64,000 nt of DNA from Azonexus sp. (GCF_023150235.1 NZ_JAKLLH010000014.1:84052-148051); one strand, 5' to 3'; shown: positions 30,014 through 38,999, counted from the stretch's first letter. The notes: generated from the letters alone by a model not told the origin. Translations and numbers: made by a program.

Positions 30014-30857
30014 AGGCTCGGGCTGCCCCGCGCCGTGGAGTGGCTGCACTTCGGCGACTGTTCCCGGTCGCCGTCGCTCCCGCCTGCTCCGGCGGCTGGC
30101 GGCGTGGCTGCTGCCCTGTGGGCTGCTCCTTGCCGGAGCGGCCCCGGCCAGCGAGCGCATCGTTTCGCTTGATCTGTGTACCGACTGGATGCTCGTCCGC
30201 CATGCGGAGCCGGGGCAGATCGCCGCCCTTTCCCCGCTGCATCGGCAGTATCCGGTCGCCTGGCTGCGGCATGACCGTCCCGTTCACGACGGCACGCTGG
30301 AGAGAATCGTCGAATTGCGCCCGGATCTGGTCATTACCGGCCAGCACAACGCCCTGCAGCTTCGCGGTCGGCTCAAGTCACTTGGCCTGCGCGTCGAAAT
30401 CCTGCCCCTGCCGACTACTCCGCAAGCCATCGTCGATTACGAAAAGCGGCTGCTTGCCCTGCTCGGCAAGCCGTTGTCGCAAGCCACTCCGTCGCCCGCC
30501 GCCGTGCCGCCCACCTTGCGGCGCGGTCGGCTGCTGCTGCTCGGCGCCAACGGTATCGGCACCGGCCGCGATACTTTTGAAAATGGATTGCTGGAATGGG
30601 CCGGCTGGAGCAATTACCTCGAGAGCAGCGGCCACTCGCCGCTTGATCTCGAGCGCATCGTCCGTCATCCGCCGGATGCCATCCTGTGGACGGCGCCGCC
30701 CAGTCGGGCGCTGGCCAATCGTTTTGCCGAACACCCGGTGCTGCGCCGGGCAGTTCCCCGCGAGCGCTGGCTGAGTACCGAATTCTGGCGCTGGCAATGC
30801 CCCGGTCCCTGGACTTGGGAACTGCTGGCGCAAATCTCGCCGGAAAAAATTCGATGA
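29979..30857 (+). CDS. btuF: BtuF-like periplasmic cobalamin-binding protein
   Basis: An ABC-type binding protein of the BtuF/FepB fold. A hydrophobic signal-like segment (LLRRLAAWLLPCGLLLAGAA) is followed by SERIVSLDLCTDWMLVRHAE, and the segment ERIVELRPDLVITGQHN is typical. No ATG, GTG or TTG lies between the btuB stop and the signal peptide in this frame. The start must therefore be inside btuB (ATG 29979, or TTG 29949), giving an unusually long N-terminal region, unless a non-standard start is used. The stop overlaps btuC. Confidence 0.8.
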   Translation: MPSSAFATLRAEGSGCPAPWSGCTSATVPGRRRSRLLRRLAAWLLPCGLLLAGAAPASERIVSLDLCTDWMLVRHAEPGQIAALSPLHRQYPVAWLRHDRPVHDGTLERIVELRPDLVITGQHNALQLRGRLKSLGLRVEILPLPTTPQAIVDYEKRLLALLGKPLSQATPSPAAVPPTLRRGRLLLLGANGIGTGRDTFENGLLEWAGWSNYLESSGHSPLDLERIVRHPPDAILWTAPPSRALANRFAEHPVLRRAVPRERWLSTEFWRWQCPGPWTWELLAQISPEKIR

Positions 30858-31825
30858 TCCACCTTCTCTGTCTGGCGCTGGCCCTGGCCGCCGCCTTGCT
30901 CTCGCTGGCGGCGGGGACGACGCCGGTGGCGGTGTTTTCCGGCCTCGGCGACTGGCTGACGGGTGTCGATAGTCCGGCAGCGCTGATCGTCGGCGAAATC
31001 CGCCTGCCGCGTACCTTGCTGGCGCTCGCCGTGGGGGCGGCCCTGGGGCTCAGCGGCGCCGCGCTGCAAGGTCTGTTGCGCAACCCACTGGCCGATCCCG
31101 GCCTCACCGGCGCCAGCCAGGGCGCGGCCCTGGGGGCGGCGGCCGTTTTCTATTTCGGCCTTTTCCCCGCCGCCGGCGAGGCAGCGCCGGCCCTGGCCGG
31201 GCTGCTTGGCGCCGGGCTGGCCTTGCTGCTGATGCTCGCGCTCGCCGCTTCGGCCCAAGCCGCGACGGTGATCATGGCCGGGCTGGCGGTGTCGACCACC
31301 ACCAGCGCCCTCCTGGCCGTGGTACTCAATTTTGCCCCCAACCCCTTCGCCATGCAGGAGCTGGTTTTCTGGCTCTTGGGCTCGGTCTCCGAGCGCGGCC
31401 TGGAGCACCTTTATTTCCTGCTTCCCGCCCTCCTTGCCGGTGGCACCCTGATCCTGCGCCAGCGCCGCCTGCTGCATGCGCTCAGCCTGGGCGAGCAAGT
31501 GGCACAAAGCCTGGGCCTGGCCTTCGATCGCGGGGCTCGCTGGATCATTCTCGGAGCGGCCCTGCTGGTCGGGGCTTCGGTCGCCACTGCCGGCAATGTC
31601 GGTTTTGTCGGCCTGCTGGTGCCGCACCTTGCCCGCCCCCTGGTCGGCCATCGCCCGGATCGCCTGCTCCTGCCCTCGGCCTTGCTCGGGGCGAGCCTGG
31701 TCACCCTGGCCGACATCGGCGTGCGCCTCCTGCCGCCAGGACGGGAAATCAAGCTCGGCGTCCTCACCTCCCTGCTGGGGGCGCCGCTTTTCATCTGGCT
31801 GATCTGGAAGGAGCGGCGCGCATGA
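30854..31825 (+). CDS. btuC: BtuC-like cobalamin ABC transporter permease
   Basis: A 323-residue FecCD-family permease with about nine or ten TM helices. Motifs include RLPRTLLALAVGAALGLSG, GLLRNPLADPGLTGASQGAA, the ATPase-docking region and NVGFVGLLVPHLARPLVGH. ATG 30854 overlaps the btuF stop (ATGA), and the stop overlaps btuD. The family also serves siderophores; the riboswitch makes cobalamin the likely substrate. Confidence 0.9.
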   Translation: MIHLLCLALALAAALLSLAAGTTPVAVFSGLGDWLTGVDSPAALIVGEIRLPRTLLALAVGAALGLSGAALQGLLRNPLADPGLTGASQGAALGAAAVFYFGLFPAAGEAAPALAGLLGAGLALLLMLALAASAQAATVIMAGLAVSTTTSALLAVVLNFAPNPFAMQELVFWLLGSVSERGLEHLYFLLPALLAGGTLILRQRRLLHALSLGEQVAQSLGLAFDRGARWIILGAALLVGASVATAGNVGFVGLLVPHLARPLVGHRPDRLLLPSALLGASLVTLADIGVRLLPPGREIKLGVLTSLLGAPLFIWLIWKERRA

Positions 31826-32550
31826 AGCTGGTCGAGGTGGATTGCCTGGAAGTCGCCTCCCGCCTGGCCGGAATCGGATTCAGCCTTGCTGCTGGCGAGG
31901 TGCTGGGCCTGATCGGCCCCAATGGTTCGGGAAAATCCAGCCTGCTGCAATGTCTGGCCGGCTTGCTCCCGCACCGTGGCGAGTATCGCTGTGCCGGCAG
32001 TCCGGTCGCCACCCTCGCGGCCAGCGAGCGGGCTCGCCGGATCGGCTTTCTGCCGCAGGCATGCAGCAGCGCCTGGGCGCTGTGTGTCGAGGATGTGGTG
32101 GCCCTGGGGCGTCTTCCCTGGGGAGACGACGACCGTGCGGCCATCGAGGCCGCCATGCGCCAGACCGGGGTCGAGAATCTGCGCTCCCGCCGCATCGACC
32201 GGCTCTCCGGCGGCGAGCAGGCCCGTGTCTGGCTGGCGCGCGTCCTTGCCGGACAGCCGCGCGTCTTGCTCGCCGACGAGCCGATTGCCAGCCTCGACCT
32301 CCGCCATCAGCGCGGCATCATGGAAACCCTGCGCCAGCATGCCGATCTCGGCAATGCCGTCATCCTCGCGATTCACGACTTCAGCCTGGCCGCCCGCCAC
32401 TGCGACCGCCTGTGCCTGATGCAGCAGGGCCGCATCCACCGTCTTGGTACACCGGCCGAAGTGCTGACCGAAAGCAGCCTGAGCGCGGTCTTCCAGGTTC
32501 CCGTCTACGTCGATCTCGACGCCAGCCCTCCCATCGTCCTCGCCCGCTGA
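31822..32550 (+). CDS. btuD: BtuD-like cobalamin ABC transporter ATP-binding protein
   Basis: A 242-residue ATPase of the FecE/BtuD group. Walker A GPNGSGKSS, signature LSGGEQARVWLARVL, Walker B VLLADEPIASLD and H-loop LAIHDFSLAARHC are present. It starts inside the btuC stop codon region and ends 10 bases before a long perfect hairpin. It completes the riboswitch-btuBFCD transport unit. Confidence 0.9.
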   Translation: MKLVEVDCLEVASRLAGIGFSLAAGEVLGLIGPNGSGKSSLLQCLAGLLPHRGEYRCAGSPVATLAASERARRIGFLPQACSSAWALCVEDVVALGRLPWGDDDRAAIEAAMRQTGVENLRSRRIDRLSGGEQARVWLARVLAGQPRVLLADEPIASLDLRHQRGIMETLRQHADLGNAVILAIHDFSLAARHCDRLCLMQQGRIHRLGTPAEVLTESSLSAVFQVPVYVDLDASPPIVLAR

Positions 32551-32560
32551 GCGCCGGGGG

Positions 32561-32618
32561 CTGCATTCACGGTCGACGCGGGAAAATGCCATTTTTCCCG
32601 CGTCGACCGTGAATGCAG
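32561..32618. repeat. 58-base perfect hairpin, dispersed repeat family
   Basis: A 26-base arm 32561-32586 (CTGCATTCACGGTCGACGCG then GGAAAA) pairs perfectly with 32593-32618; the loop is TGCCAT. It begins 10 bases after the btuD stop and could end transcription, although no T tract follows the stem. Confidence 0.9.
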
Positions 32619-32642
32619 CTATCACCGAATGGTATATTGCCT

Positions 32643-32670
32643 ATCGTTGTATATCTGGATATATTTCGAT
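32643..32670. promoter_or_regulatory. ModE-like operator upstream of the molybdenum genes
   Basis: The halves ATCGTTGTATATC and GATATATTTCGAT are inverted copies at 10 of 13 positions around TG. The ATCG...TATAT layout resembles known ModE sites and the site next to modE at 36584-36613. It lies about 150 bases before the DUF2478-like gene. Confidence 0.5.
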
Positions 32671-32820
32671 AATTCCCCGGGGGGGCGTGTTTCCATTTTT
32701 CCACCTCGCCACGGCCGCGTAATTAAAGGAAAAATCTTTCATGTTCCGCTGGAAAACATTTTTCTGGTCAGTCGCGATATAACAATGAACATATTGAATC
32801 AGAGTGGGGGCGCGTACACC

Positions 32821-33204
32821 ATGGCTGCCGTGCTCTGGCGCCCGCCTGCGGCCATTGATGATCTGATGGCGAGTTTCGCGCTTTCCCTGCTCAATCGCGG
32901 GCGGCGGATACGCGGCGTTCTCGCTGCCGCCCGCTGGCAAACCGGCTACGGCACGCTTCCAGCCTTGATCGATCTCGATACCTGCGCCATGTACGGCACC
33001 GATGCACGCGGCGAACAAGAGGCGGTGCGCTGTCAATTGCAGGGCGTCGCCCACGACACCGTCGATCTCTGTGTCTTTCACCGCTTCCCCAGCCAGGTTG
33101 CCACCGCGGCGGAATTGCTGCGGCTGGCCGATATTGGTGTGCCGATTTTGACGAGCCTGCACCAGGAGCAAATCGAGGATTGGCATTTGCTGACCGGTAC
33201 TTGA
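32821..33204 (+). CDS. DUF2478-like protein, molybdenum-associated
   Basis: About 127 residues. MAAVLWRPPAAIDDLMASFA, a central LPALIDLDTCAMYG, and VDLCVFHRFPSQ with DIGVPILTSLHQEQIEDW follow the DUF2478 pattern, which recurs near molybdate transport genes. Function unknown; an NTPase-like fold has been suggested, but no P-loop is visible here. The start could be ATG 32821 (GGGGG upstream) or ATG 32785 (12 residues longer). It heads a plus-strand series with the NifQ-like and cytochrome-Mo genes. Confidence 0.6.
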   Translation: MAAVLWRPPAAIDDLMASFALSLLNRGRRIRGVLAAARWQTGYGTLPALIDLDTCAMYGTDARGEQEAVRCQLQGVAHDTVDLCVFHRFPSQVATAAELLRLADIGVPILTSLHQEQIEDWHLLTGT

Positions 33205-33344
33205 TCGAAATTGCTGTCCCCTTCGCTTGAGGCCATGCTTTCCTGGGTTGAGGAAGCGTGGCGAAGGAGGGCGGCTGGAGCGCCCCGGCCGCAGCGGTGC
33301 CCGAACTGGGGTGGGCGTTTCAGGATTCAAGGAGCCTCGACGGG

Positions 33345-33941
33345 ATGAGACCGGGTCTGTCGCCCCCACTTGCCGAGCGCGGCTTTTCCGCATCGATTTC
33401 CCCGGCCGGCATCGCGGCGAATTTTCAGCGACCACCCTTGCCGTTGCTGCGCAATATCGTTGCTCACGTCCGCCAGTCTTCGGAAGAAGGCGATCTGCCG
33501 CTGTTTGCCTGGACGCTGGGTTTGCCGCGAGAGTCGTTGCTCAGGATGCAGGAAGAATGCCGCCTGCCGGGTGCCGCGCTTGAGGCGATGGACGGGCGGG
33601 AATATGAGCGGATCGAGCGCCTCGTTCCGTCGAGCTTTCACGATCTGCGCCGGCTTTTCTTCGAGCATCGCACGCGACTGATCGACATCGTGCATTCGGA
33701 TTACCTTTCGCGAGCCCTGGCCGCCGCCTGCTTCGGCAGCCGCCCGCTCTGGGCCGACCTTGGGTTGCGCGATGACAAGGAGCTGAATTCCTTCATCGCC
33801 ACCTTCTTCATTCCCCTGGCTATCCGCCATAAGCAGTGCCGCCACTGGAAGCGTCAGCTCCTGAGCGATCTCCATCATCTCAGCCATGGTGGATTTTCGA
33901 TTTCCGACCTGCTGCTCCAGTGCGTTTTGCTGCGCCAGTAG
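33345..33941 (+). CDS. NifQ-like protein lacking the C-terminal Cys cluster
   Basis: About 198 residues. LPLFAWTLGLPRESLLRMQE, SRPLWADLGLRDDKELNSFI and FIPLAIRHKQCRHWKRQLL follow the NifQ pattern; NifQ delivers molybdenum for FeMo-cofactor. The C-terminal Cys cluster (CX4CX2CX5C) of true NifQ is absent: the protein ends GFSISDLLLQCVLLRQ, and no other frame clearly restores it. No nif genes are in the window. The start ATG 33345 has AAGGAG upstream; GTG 33258 would add 29 residues. The role is presumably Mo handling, but uncertain. Confidence 0.6.
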   Translation: MRPGLSPPLAERGFSASISPAGIAANFQRPPLPLLRNIVAHVRQSSEEGDLPLFAWTLGLPRESLLRMQEECRLPGAALEAMDGREYERIERLVPSSFHDLRRLFFEHRTRLIDIVHSDYLSRALAAACFGSRPLWADLGLRDDKELNSFIATFFIPLAIRHKQCRHWKRQLLSDLHHLSHGGFSISDLLLQCVLLRQ

Positions 33942-33990
33942 GCGCTATCGCGCTTCCCGTTTTTTCATGAAAAAGTAAGAAGGAATCAGC

Positions 33991-34824
33991 ATGACCTTGC
34001 AGAAACAATCTTTGCCCCGCCTCTGTCTGGGAGTGTGGCTGCTGGCCTTGTCGCTGGGTGCCTCGGCGAGCGAGGAAGATCGGTCTGCCCTTGCGCAGCG
34101 CAATGGCTGCCTGGCCTGCCATGCGGGGATGGAGACCAAGATCGGGCCGTCCTTCCGGGAGATATCCGGGAAATACAGCGGACAGGAAGGGGGGGTTGAG
34201 TTGTTGGCCGGGCGCATCGTCAGCGGTACGGGCGAGCATGGCAGTGGCTGGGCCAAGGACGGCAAGGCCACACTTGCCAGTATGCCGCCGAATGGCAATG
34301 TCAGCCCGGAAAACGCACGTAAACTCGCCGCCTGGATCATTGCAGCAAAGGGCAAAGTATCCGGTCCGCAGCACTTTGTCAGCGAGAAAGTCCGCATCTC
34401 CGGCCGGGTCGAGCAAGTATTTGAACTGAGCGTGGCCGAGCTGCGGAAATTTCCGCCACAGCAAATCGGGGAAATTCCCGTGACCTGCCAGAGCGGTGCC
34501 AATCTCGGGAAAATTGAAAACCTCAAGGGGGTCCTGCTCCGGGATATTCTGGAAGAGGCAAAAATCGTTTCCCGCAGCCATAACGATGTCAAGAAAATCG
34601 CAATCGTCGCCAGCGCCAGCGACGATTACCGGGTCGTTTTCTCATGGTCGGAGATTTTCAATTCGCCGCTTGGCGACGGCATCGTCGTCTTTTACGAACG
34701 CAATGGCCTGCCGCTGGCCGACGATGAAGGTCGCATTGCCCTGATTTCGGCCAAGGACACCCGCACCGGCCCCCGTCACGTCAAGTGGCTGAATGGAATC
34801 GAGGTGCGGCAAATCGTCGACTGA
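33991..34824 (+). CDS. Cytochrome c fused to a molybdopterin-oxidoreductase-like domain
   Basis: A 277-residue secreted protein. Signal peptide (LCLGVWLLALSLGASA), then a class I cytochrome c domain with CLACH near residue 40 and a distal Met in LASMPPNG. From about residue 125 comes a domain like the sulfite oxidase/YedY Mo-cofactor fold: IPVTCQSGANLGKIENLKGV and LLRDIL, with a Cys where Mo-ligand Cys residues occur, and TGPRHVKWLNGIEVRQI at the end. At about 150 residues it is shorter than catalytic Mo domains, so catalysis is unproven. Its position in a Mo gene block supports a Mo link. Confidence 0.7.
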   Translation: MTLQKQSLPRLCLGVWLLALSLGASASEEDRSALAQRNGCLACHAGMETKIGPSFREISGKYSGQEGGVELLAGRIVSGTGEHGSGWAKDGKATLASMPPNGNVSPENARKLAAWIIAAKGKVSGPQHFVSEKVRISGRVEQVFELSVAELRKFPPQQIGEIPVTCQSGANLGKIENLKGVLLRDILEEAKIVSRSHNDVKKIAIVASASDDYRVVFSWSEIFNSPLGDGIVVFYERNGLPLADDEGRIALISAKDTRTGPRHVKWLNGIEVRQIVD

Positions 34825-34889
34825 GTCCACTCCCGCCCCGAAAGACAACTCGGATGAGGGGGCAAGGTACTGGCGAAATGGGGGAGACT

Positions 34890-34934
34890 CACGGTCGACG
34901 CGGGAAAAATGCCATTTTCCCCGCGTCGACCGTG
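34890..34934. repeat. Long hairpin of the dispersed repeat family
   Basis: Arm CACGGTCGACGCGGGAAAA at 34890-34908 pairs with 34914-34934 apart from one mismatch. It lies between the convergent cytochrome-Mo gene and modA, where it could serve as a bidirectional terminator. Confidence 0.88.
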
Positions 34935-34957
34935 CTTGAAGCCCGTGGGTGGGGCAA

Positions 34958-35755
<798 letters not shown>

Positions 35756-36574
35756 TCAGGCATGTTTGCCGAGGATCACCGAGGATGCCTTGAAGGCGGC
35801 GCAGGCGCGCTCGCCAACGGCCAGTTGCATACGCTGCACGCTGTCGTGCGTCACCACGGCACAGATACTGCGACCACCGGGTAGCGCGATGATGACTTCG
35901 GCATTGATGGGGCCGTCGTGAATGCGTGTGATCTCGCCCCAGAGCTGATTGCGGGCGCTGGTCTTGACACTCACGTCGCTGAGCAGGAGAACCGAAGAAG
36001 ATTTGACCAGGGCATACATTTCCATGCCGATCCGCAGCTCCAGTGCCTCAGCCGATTCACCGGTGATCACGGCGGCGATTTCGTTTTCCTCGTCAATGCG
36101 CAGGCGTACCTCGAAATCGACATCGCCCTCGCGCAGGCCGACTACCTGTCCGGCAAACTGGTTGCGCGCGCTGGTTTTCATCGACATTCGCCGCAGCAAT
36201 TGGCGGAACTGCTGAAAATCGCTGGCTAGGCCGTCGTTCATGCTCGTTACCAGGCGGTCGAGTGCGGCCTGATATTCGCTCTCCAGTACCCGATATAGCG
36301 CCACCACCTTGCGTCCGTGTTCGGTCAATTGCGTGCCGCCGCCGTGCTTGCCTCCCGTCACCCGGATGACCAGCGGTGCCTCGGAAAGGTTGTTCATGGC
36401 ATCGACCGCATCCCAGGCTGCCTTGTAGGATAGCGGCACCGCCTTGGCTGCCTGGGAAATGGAGCCGTGCCGCTCGATTTCCTCCAGCAGGCGAATACGA
36501 GTGTCGCCGAGGAAGGCGCCGGCCGTGGATTCGACCTCGAGCTTGCCGCGCAAGCGATGTAACAAACCGTCCAT
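35756..36574 (-). CDS. modE: Molybdate-dependent regulator ModE
   Basis: A 272-residue regulator. The N-terminal winged HTH (IERHGSISQAAKAVPLSYKA, then AWDAVDAMNNLSEAPLVIRV) is followed by two Mop domains, each starting MKTSARNQFAG or VKTSARNQLWG. ModE binds molybdate through the Mop domains and represses or activates Mo genes. The start ATG 36574 has AGGAGAAAGC upstream. A ModE-like palindrome sits just before it, indicating autoregulation. It is transcribed with modA and diverges from the molbindin gene. Confidence 0.95.
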   Translation of the reverse strand: MDGLLHRLRGKLEVESTAGAFLGDTRIRLLEEIERHGSISQAAKAVPLSYKAAWDAVDAMNNLSEAPLVIRVTGGKHGGGTQLTEHGRKVVALYRVLESEYQAALDRLVTSMNDGLASDFQQFRQLLRRMSMKTSARNQFAGQVVGLREGDVDFEVRLRIDEENEIAAVITGESAEALELRIGMEMYALVKSSSVLLLSDVSVKTSARNQLWGEITRIHDGPINAEVIIALPGGRSICAVVTHDSVQRMQLAVGERACAAFKASSVILGKHA

Positions 36575-36583
36575 GCTTTCTCC

Positions 36584-36613
36584 TTTCGATATATATTGAA
36601 TGATATAGCGAAA
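36584..36613. promoter_or_regulatory. ModE-like operator between modE and molbindin genes
   Basis: TTTCGATATATATTGAATGA continues as TATAGCGAAA; the outer halves TTTCGATATAT and ATATAGCGAAA are inverted with one mismatch. AT-rich in a GC-rich region, it fits the TCG.TATAT half-sites of ModE operators and overlaps the modE promoter region. Confidence 0.7.
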
Positions 36614-36746
36614 GCGGGCGTTATGGTTGAATCGACACGCTGCCGCTCGTAGAGTGGCGTCTTGCTGCCGGAAGCAGGGCAAGTCGCCGCTCCGGAAGCG
36701 ACATCCATCCCCCAATTCCACGTTTCATCCCAAACAGGAGATTGTC

Positions 36747-37175
36747 ATGAGTGTCAGTGCTCGCAACGTTTTCAAGGGGCAAGTCAGTGCCATCAAGAAC
36801 GGCGCCGTCAATGCAGAGGTTGAACTGAATCTCGGCGGTGGCGACCGCATTGTCGCCATCGTCACCGAGGGTAGCTTGCAGGATCTGGGCATTGCCGTCG
36901 GCAAGGAGGCCATTGCCTACGTCAAGGCCCCGTGGGTGATGCTGTTGACCGGGCCGCGGACGGTCAGGTTCTCGGCCCGCAATCAGCTCACAGGCAAGGT
37001 CAGCAGCCTGCACAAGGGCGCCGTCAATTCCGAGGTCGGTATCGCCCTGCCCGGTGGCGCCGTTGTCTTCGCCATCGTTACCAACGAAGCCGTGCTCGAA
37101 CTCGGGCTGAAGGAGGGGGTCGAGGCCACGGCCCTGATCAAGGCCAGCCACGTCATTCTTGGGGTTCCGGCCTGA
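36747..37175 (+). CDS. Di-Mop molbindin
   Basis: A 142-residue cytoplasmic molybdate-binding protein made of two Mop domains in tandem, each starting with SARN (SARNVFKGQVSAIKNGAVNA; SARNQLTGKVSSLHKGAVNS). It is expected to store or buffer molybdate as a hexameric-type assembly. It diverges from modE and shares the ModE-like operator. Ribosome site AACAGGAG. Confidence 0.93.
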   Translation: MSVSARNVFKGQVSAIKNGAVNAEVELNLGGGDRIVAIVTEGSLQDLGIAVGKEAIAYVKAPWVMLLTGPRTVRFSARNQLTGKVSSLHKGAVNSEVGIALPGGAVVFAIVTNEAVLELGLKEGVEATALIKASHVILGVPA

Positions 37176-37180
37176 TTTTT

Positions 37181-37212
37181 ACGGTCGACGGGAAAAACAG
37201 CGGTTTTTCCCG
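37181..37212. repeat. Dispersed repeat hairpin between molbindin and plsY
   Basis: ACGGTCGAC is followed by the stem CGGGAAAAAC / GTTTTTCCCG (37189-37198 and 37203-37212) with loop AGCG. It lies five bases after the molbindin stop and eight before the convergent plsY stop, a likely bidirectional terminator. Confidence 0.8.
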
Positions 37213-37220
37213 CAGAGTCG

Positions 37221-37817
37221 TCAGCTTTTCTTCTTGCTGCCGATTTTCGCTTCCTGCCCGGCGAGCAGTCGCTGGATGTTCTGCCAGTGTTTGCCGATCA
37301 GCGCCATGCCGAGCAGGCCGACGATGATGGCCTGGCTGCCGGCGCCGTGCATCAGTGCCGCGTAGAGCGGCGCGGCGGCGGCGGCGCAGAGGGCGGCGAG
37401 CGAGGAGTAGCGCGACACGTAGGCGACCAGCAGCCAGGTGCCGACGGTGGCGAGGCCGAGCAGTGGGTCGAGCGCGAGCAGCACGCCGGCGGCGGTGGCA
37501 ACGCCCTTGCCACCCTTGAACTTGAGGAAGACCGGGTAGAGGTGGCCGAGGAAGACGGCGAGTGCGACCAGAGCGACCTGGGTCTCGCCAAGACCGGCCT
37601 GCTGCGCGACGAGGACCGCAACGCTGCCCTTGAGCGCGTCGCCGATCAGCGTCAGCAGCGCGGCTTTCTTGTTGCCGCTGCGCAGCACGTTTGTTGCGCC
37701 GGGGTTGCCGGAACCGTAGCTGCGCGGATCGGCGAGACCGAAAATTTTCGACGAGATCATCGCAAAGGGAACGGAGCCGAGCAGATAGGCGGCGATGAGG
37801 GCGAGGGTGGTTTGCAT
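37221..37817 (-). CDS. plsY: Glycerol-3-phosphate acyltransferase PlsY
   Basis: A 198-residue inner-membrane enzyme that acylates glycerol-3-phosphate from acyl-phosphate. The conserved segments LLGSVPFAMISSKIFGL, SYGSGNPGATNVLR and KFKGGKGVATAAGVLL are present, with about five TM helices. The start MQTTLALIAAYLLGS fits homologues. It diverges from folB, the common arrangement in betaproteobacteria. Confidence 0.95.
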   Translation of the reverse strand: MQTTLALIAAYLLGSVPFAMISSKIFGLADPRSYGSGNPGATNVLRSGNKKAALLTLIGDALKGSVAVLVAQQAGLGETQVALVALAVFLGHLYPVFLKFKGGKGVATAAGVLLALDPLLGLATVGTWLLVAYVSRYSSLAALCAAAAAPLYAALMHGAGSQAIIVGLLGMALIGKHWQNIQRLLAGQEAKIGSKKKS

Positions 37818-37878
37818 GGCAGGCGGGTATTGTCTGGTTAACGGTGGCCGACGGCCTTGCCGTGAGGGGTAGGCAGGG

Positions 37879-37884
37879 TACAAT
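37879..37884 (+). promoter_or_regulatory. -10 element upstream of folB
   Basis: TACAAT 40 bases before the folB start; the -35 is not clear. The region also carries CACGGTCGAC (37909-37918), a half-site of the dispersed repeat or a chance match. Confidence 0.4.
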
Positions 37885-37923
37885 CGCGCCGGATTTTACA
37901 CCTCGGCCACGGTCGACTGCCCC

Positions 37924-38274
37924 ATGGACATCATTTTCATCGAAGAAATGCGCGCCGAGACCTGGATCGGCATCTACCCGCGCGAGAAGGCCATGCCGCA
38001 GACGGTCGAAATCAGCCTGCACATCGGCGTTTCCACTACCTCGGCCGGGGCCAGCGACGACATTCGCGATACCGTCGATTACGCGGTGGTGGTCGAACGC
38101 CTGCGCCAGGACCTGGCGGCGGCGCATTTCAACCTGCTCGAAAAACTGACCGAACACATTGCCACCTACCTGCTGGAGAATTTCGCCGCGCAGTGGGTGC
38201 GTGTCTCGGTCGCCAAACTGGGGATGATGCCGGGCGTGAAGCGCGTCGGCGTGACCATCGAGCGCTCGGTTTAA
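37924..38274 (+). CDS. folB: Dihydroneopterin aldolase
   Basis: A 116-residue folate-pathway enzyme that splits dihydroneopterin to hydroxymethyl-dihydropterin and glycolaldehyde. MRAETWIGIYPREKAMPQTV, the active-site Glu/Tyr in DTVDYAVV and the C-terminal Lys in VSVAKLGMMPGVKRVGVTI are visible. It diverges from plsY with 106 bases between the starts. Confidence 0.93.
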   Translation: MDIIFIEEMRAETWIGIYPREKAMPQTVEISLHIGVSTTSAGASDDIRDTVDYAVVVERLRQDLAAAHFNLLEKLTEHIATYLLENFAAQWVRVSVAKLGMMPGVKRVGVTIERSV

Positions 38275-38544
38275 GCCGCTCTCCAAGCAAAAAAACCGGA
38301 GATTTTTGCCCGTCGCCGGAACTTGAGTGCGATCGCTGGCAGATCCCGCCGGTGCCCGGCTTTGCCTTCTCACTGGAAAAACGGTTTTAGCCGAGGAGGC
38401 GGAGCCGTTGCCAATGCTGCGGCTTGGTCGGCGCTTGGGGCTTATGCGGGCATTCGCCCGGCGGGTATTGCGGAAACACTCGAGCAAGTCACTGGAACAT
38501 CCGCGTTGATCGGCGAATTTTGTGTGCGAATCGAAGTTTCGGGT
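38275..38544. other. Gap between folB and the broken deacylase gene
   Basis: About 270 bases between a plus-strand and a minus-strand 3' end. No gene is supported. A weak A/T-rich hairpin-like stretch near 38288-38312 may end folB transcription. Confidence 0.35.
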
Positions 38545-38999
38545 TCAGTCGGCCAGTGCCGCCTCGACCGCCTTCGGCGCCAGCGTGCGCACGATGTCAT
38601 GCGGGTGGACGCCGACCAGGTAACCCCGACGGCCGCCGTTGATGTAGATCAGCGGCAGGTCGAGGATGCTTTTTTCGAGATAGACCGGCATCGCCTTCTT
38701 GGTCCCGAAGGGGCTGGTGCCGCCGACCAGGTAGCCGCTGTGGCGGTTGGCGACTTCCGGCTTGCACGGTTGGTCGAGACCTTGCAATCGCCGTGCATCA
38801 GCACGATCAGCGGCTTGCCGTTCTCGTCCTCGAAAATCAGCGTCTTGACCACCGCGTGTTCGTCCACGTTCAACTCGCGCGCCGAGACCTTGGTGCCGCC
38901 GTGCTCCTCGTAGGTGTAGAGGTGGCTGGAGTAGGGGACTTTGTGGCTCTTGAGGAACTTGGTTGCGGGGGTTTCGGGGGCGTGGTCCGGCTTGCTCAT
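38545..38999 (-). pseudogene. Broken Cys-tRNA(Pro) deacylase (YbaK/EbsC family)
   Basis: The 5' frame (start 38999) reads MSKPDHAPETPATKFLKSHK and on to LMHGDCKVST, including the catalytic-type Lys region. It then loses family similarity. The 3' frame continues PCKPEVANRHSGYLVGGTSP and ends at 38545. At the junction (about 38778-38784) a dozen residues expected between KVST and PCKPEVANRHSG are missing and the frame shifts. A small out-of-frame deletion explains both. Intact members remove mischarged Cys from tRNA-Pro. Confidence 0.8.

Noticed and set aside
32772-32800. Third ModE site near GATATAACAATGAACATATTG
   Set aside because: The two halves do not form an inverted repeat of the ModE type beyond AT-richness.
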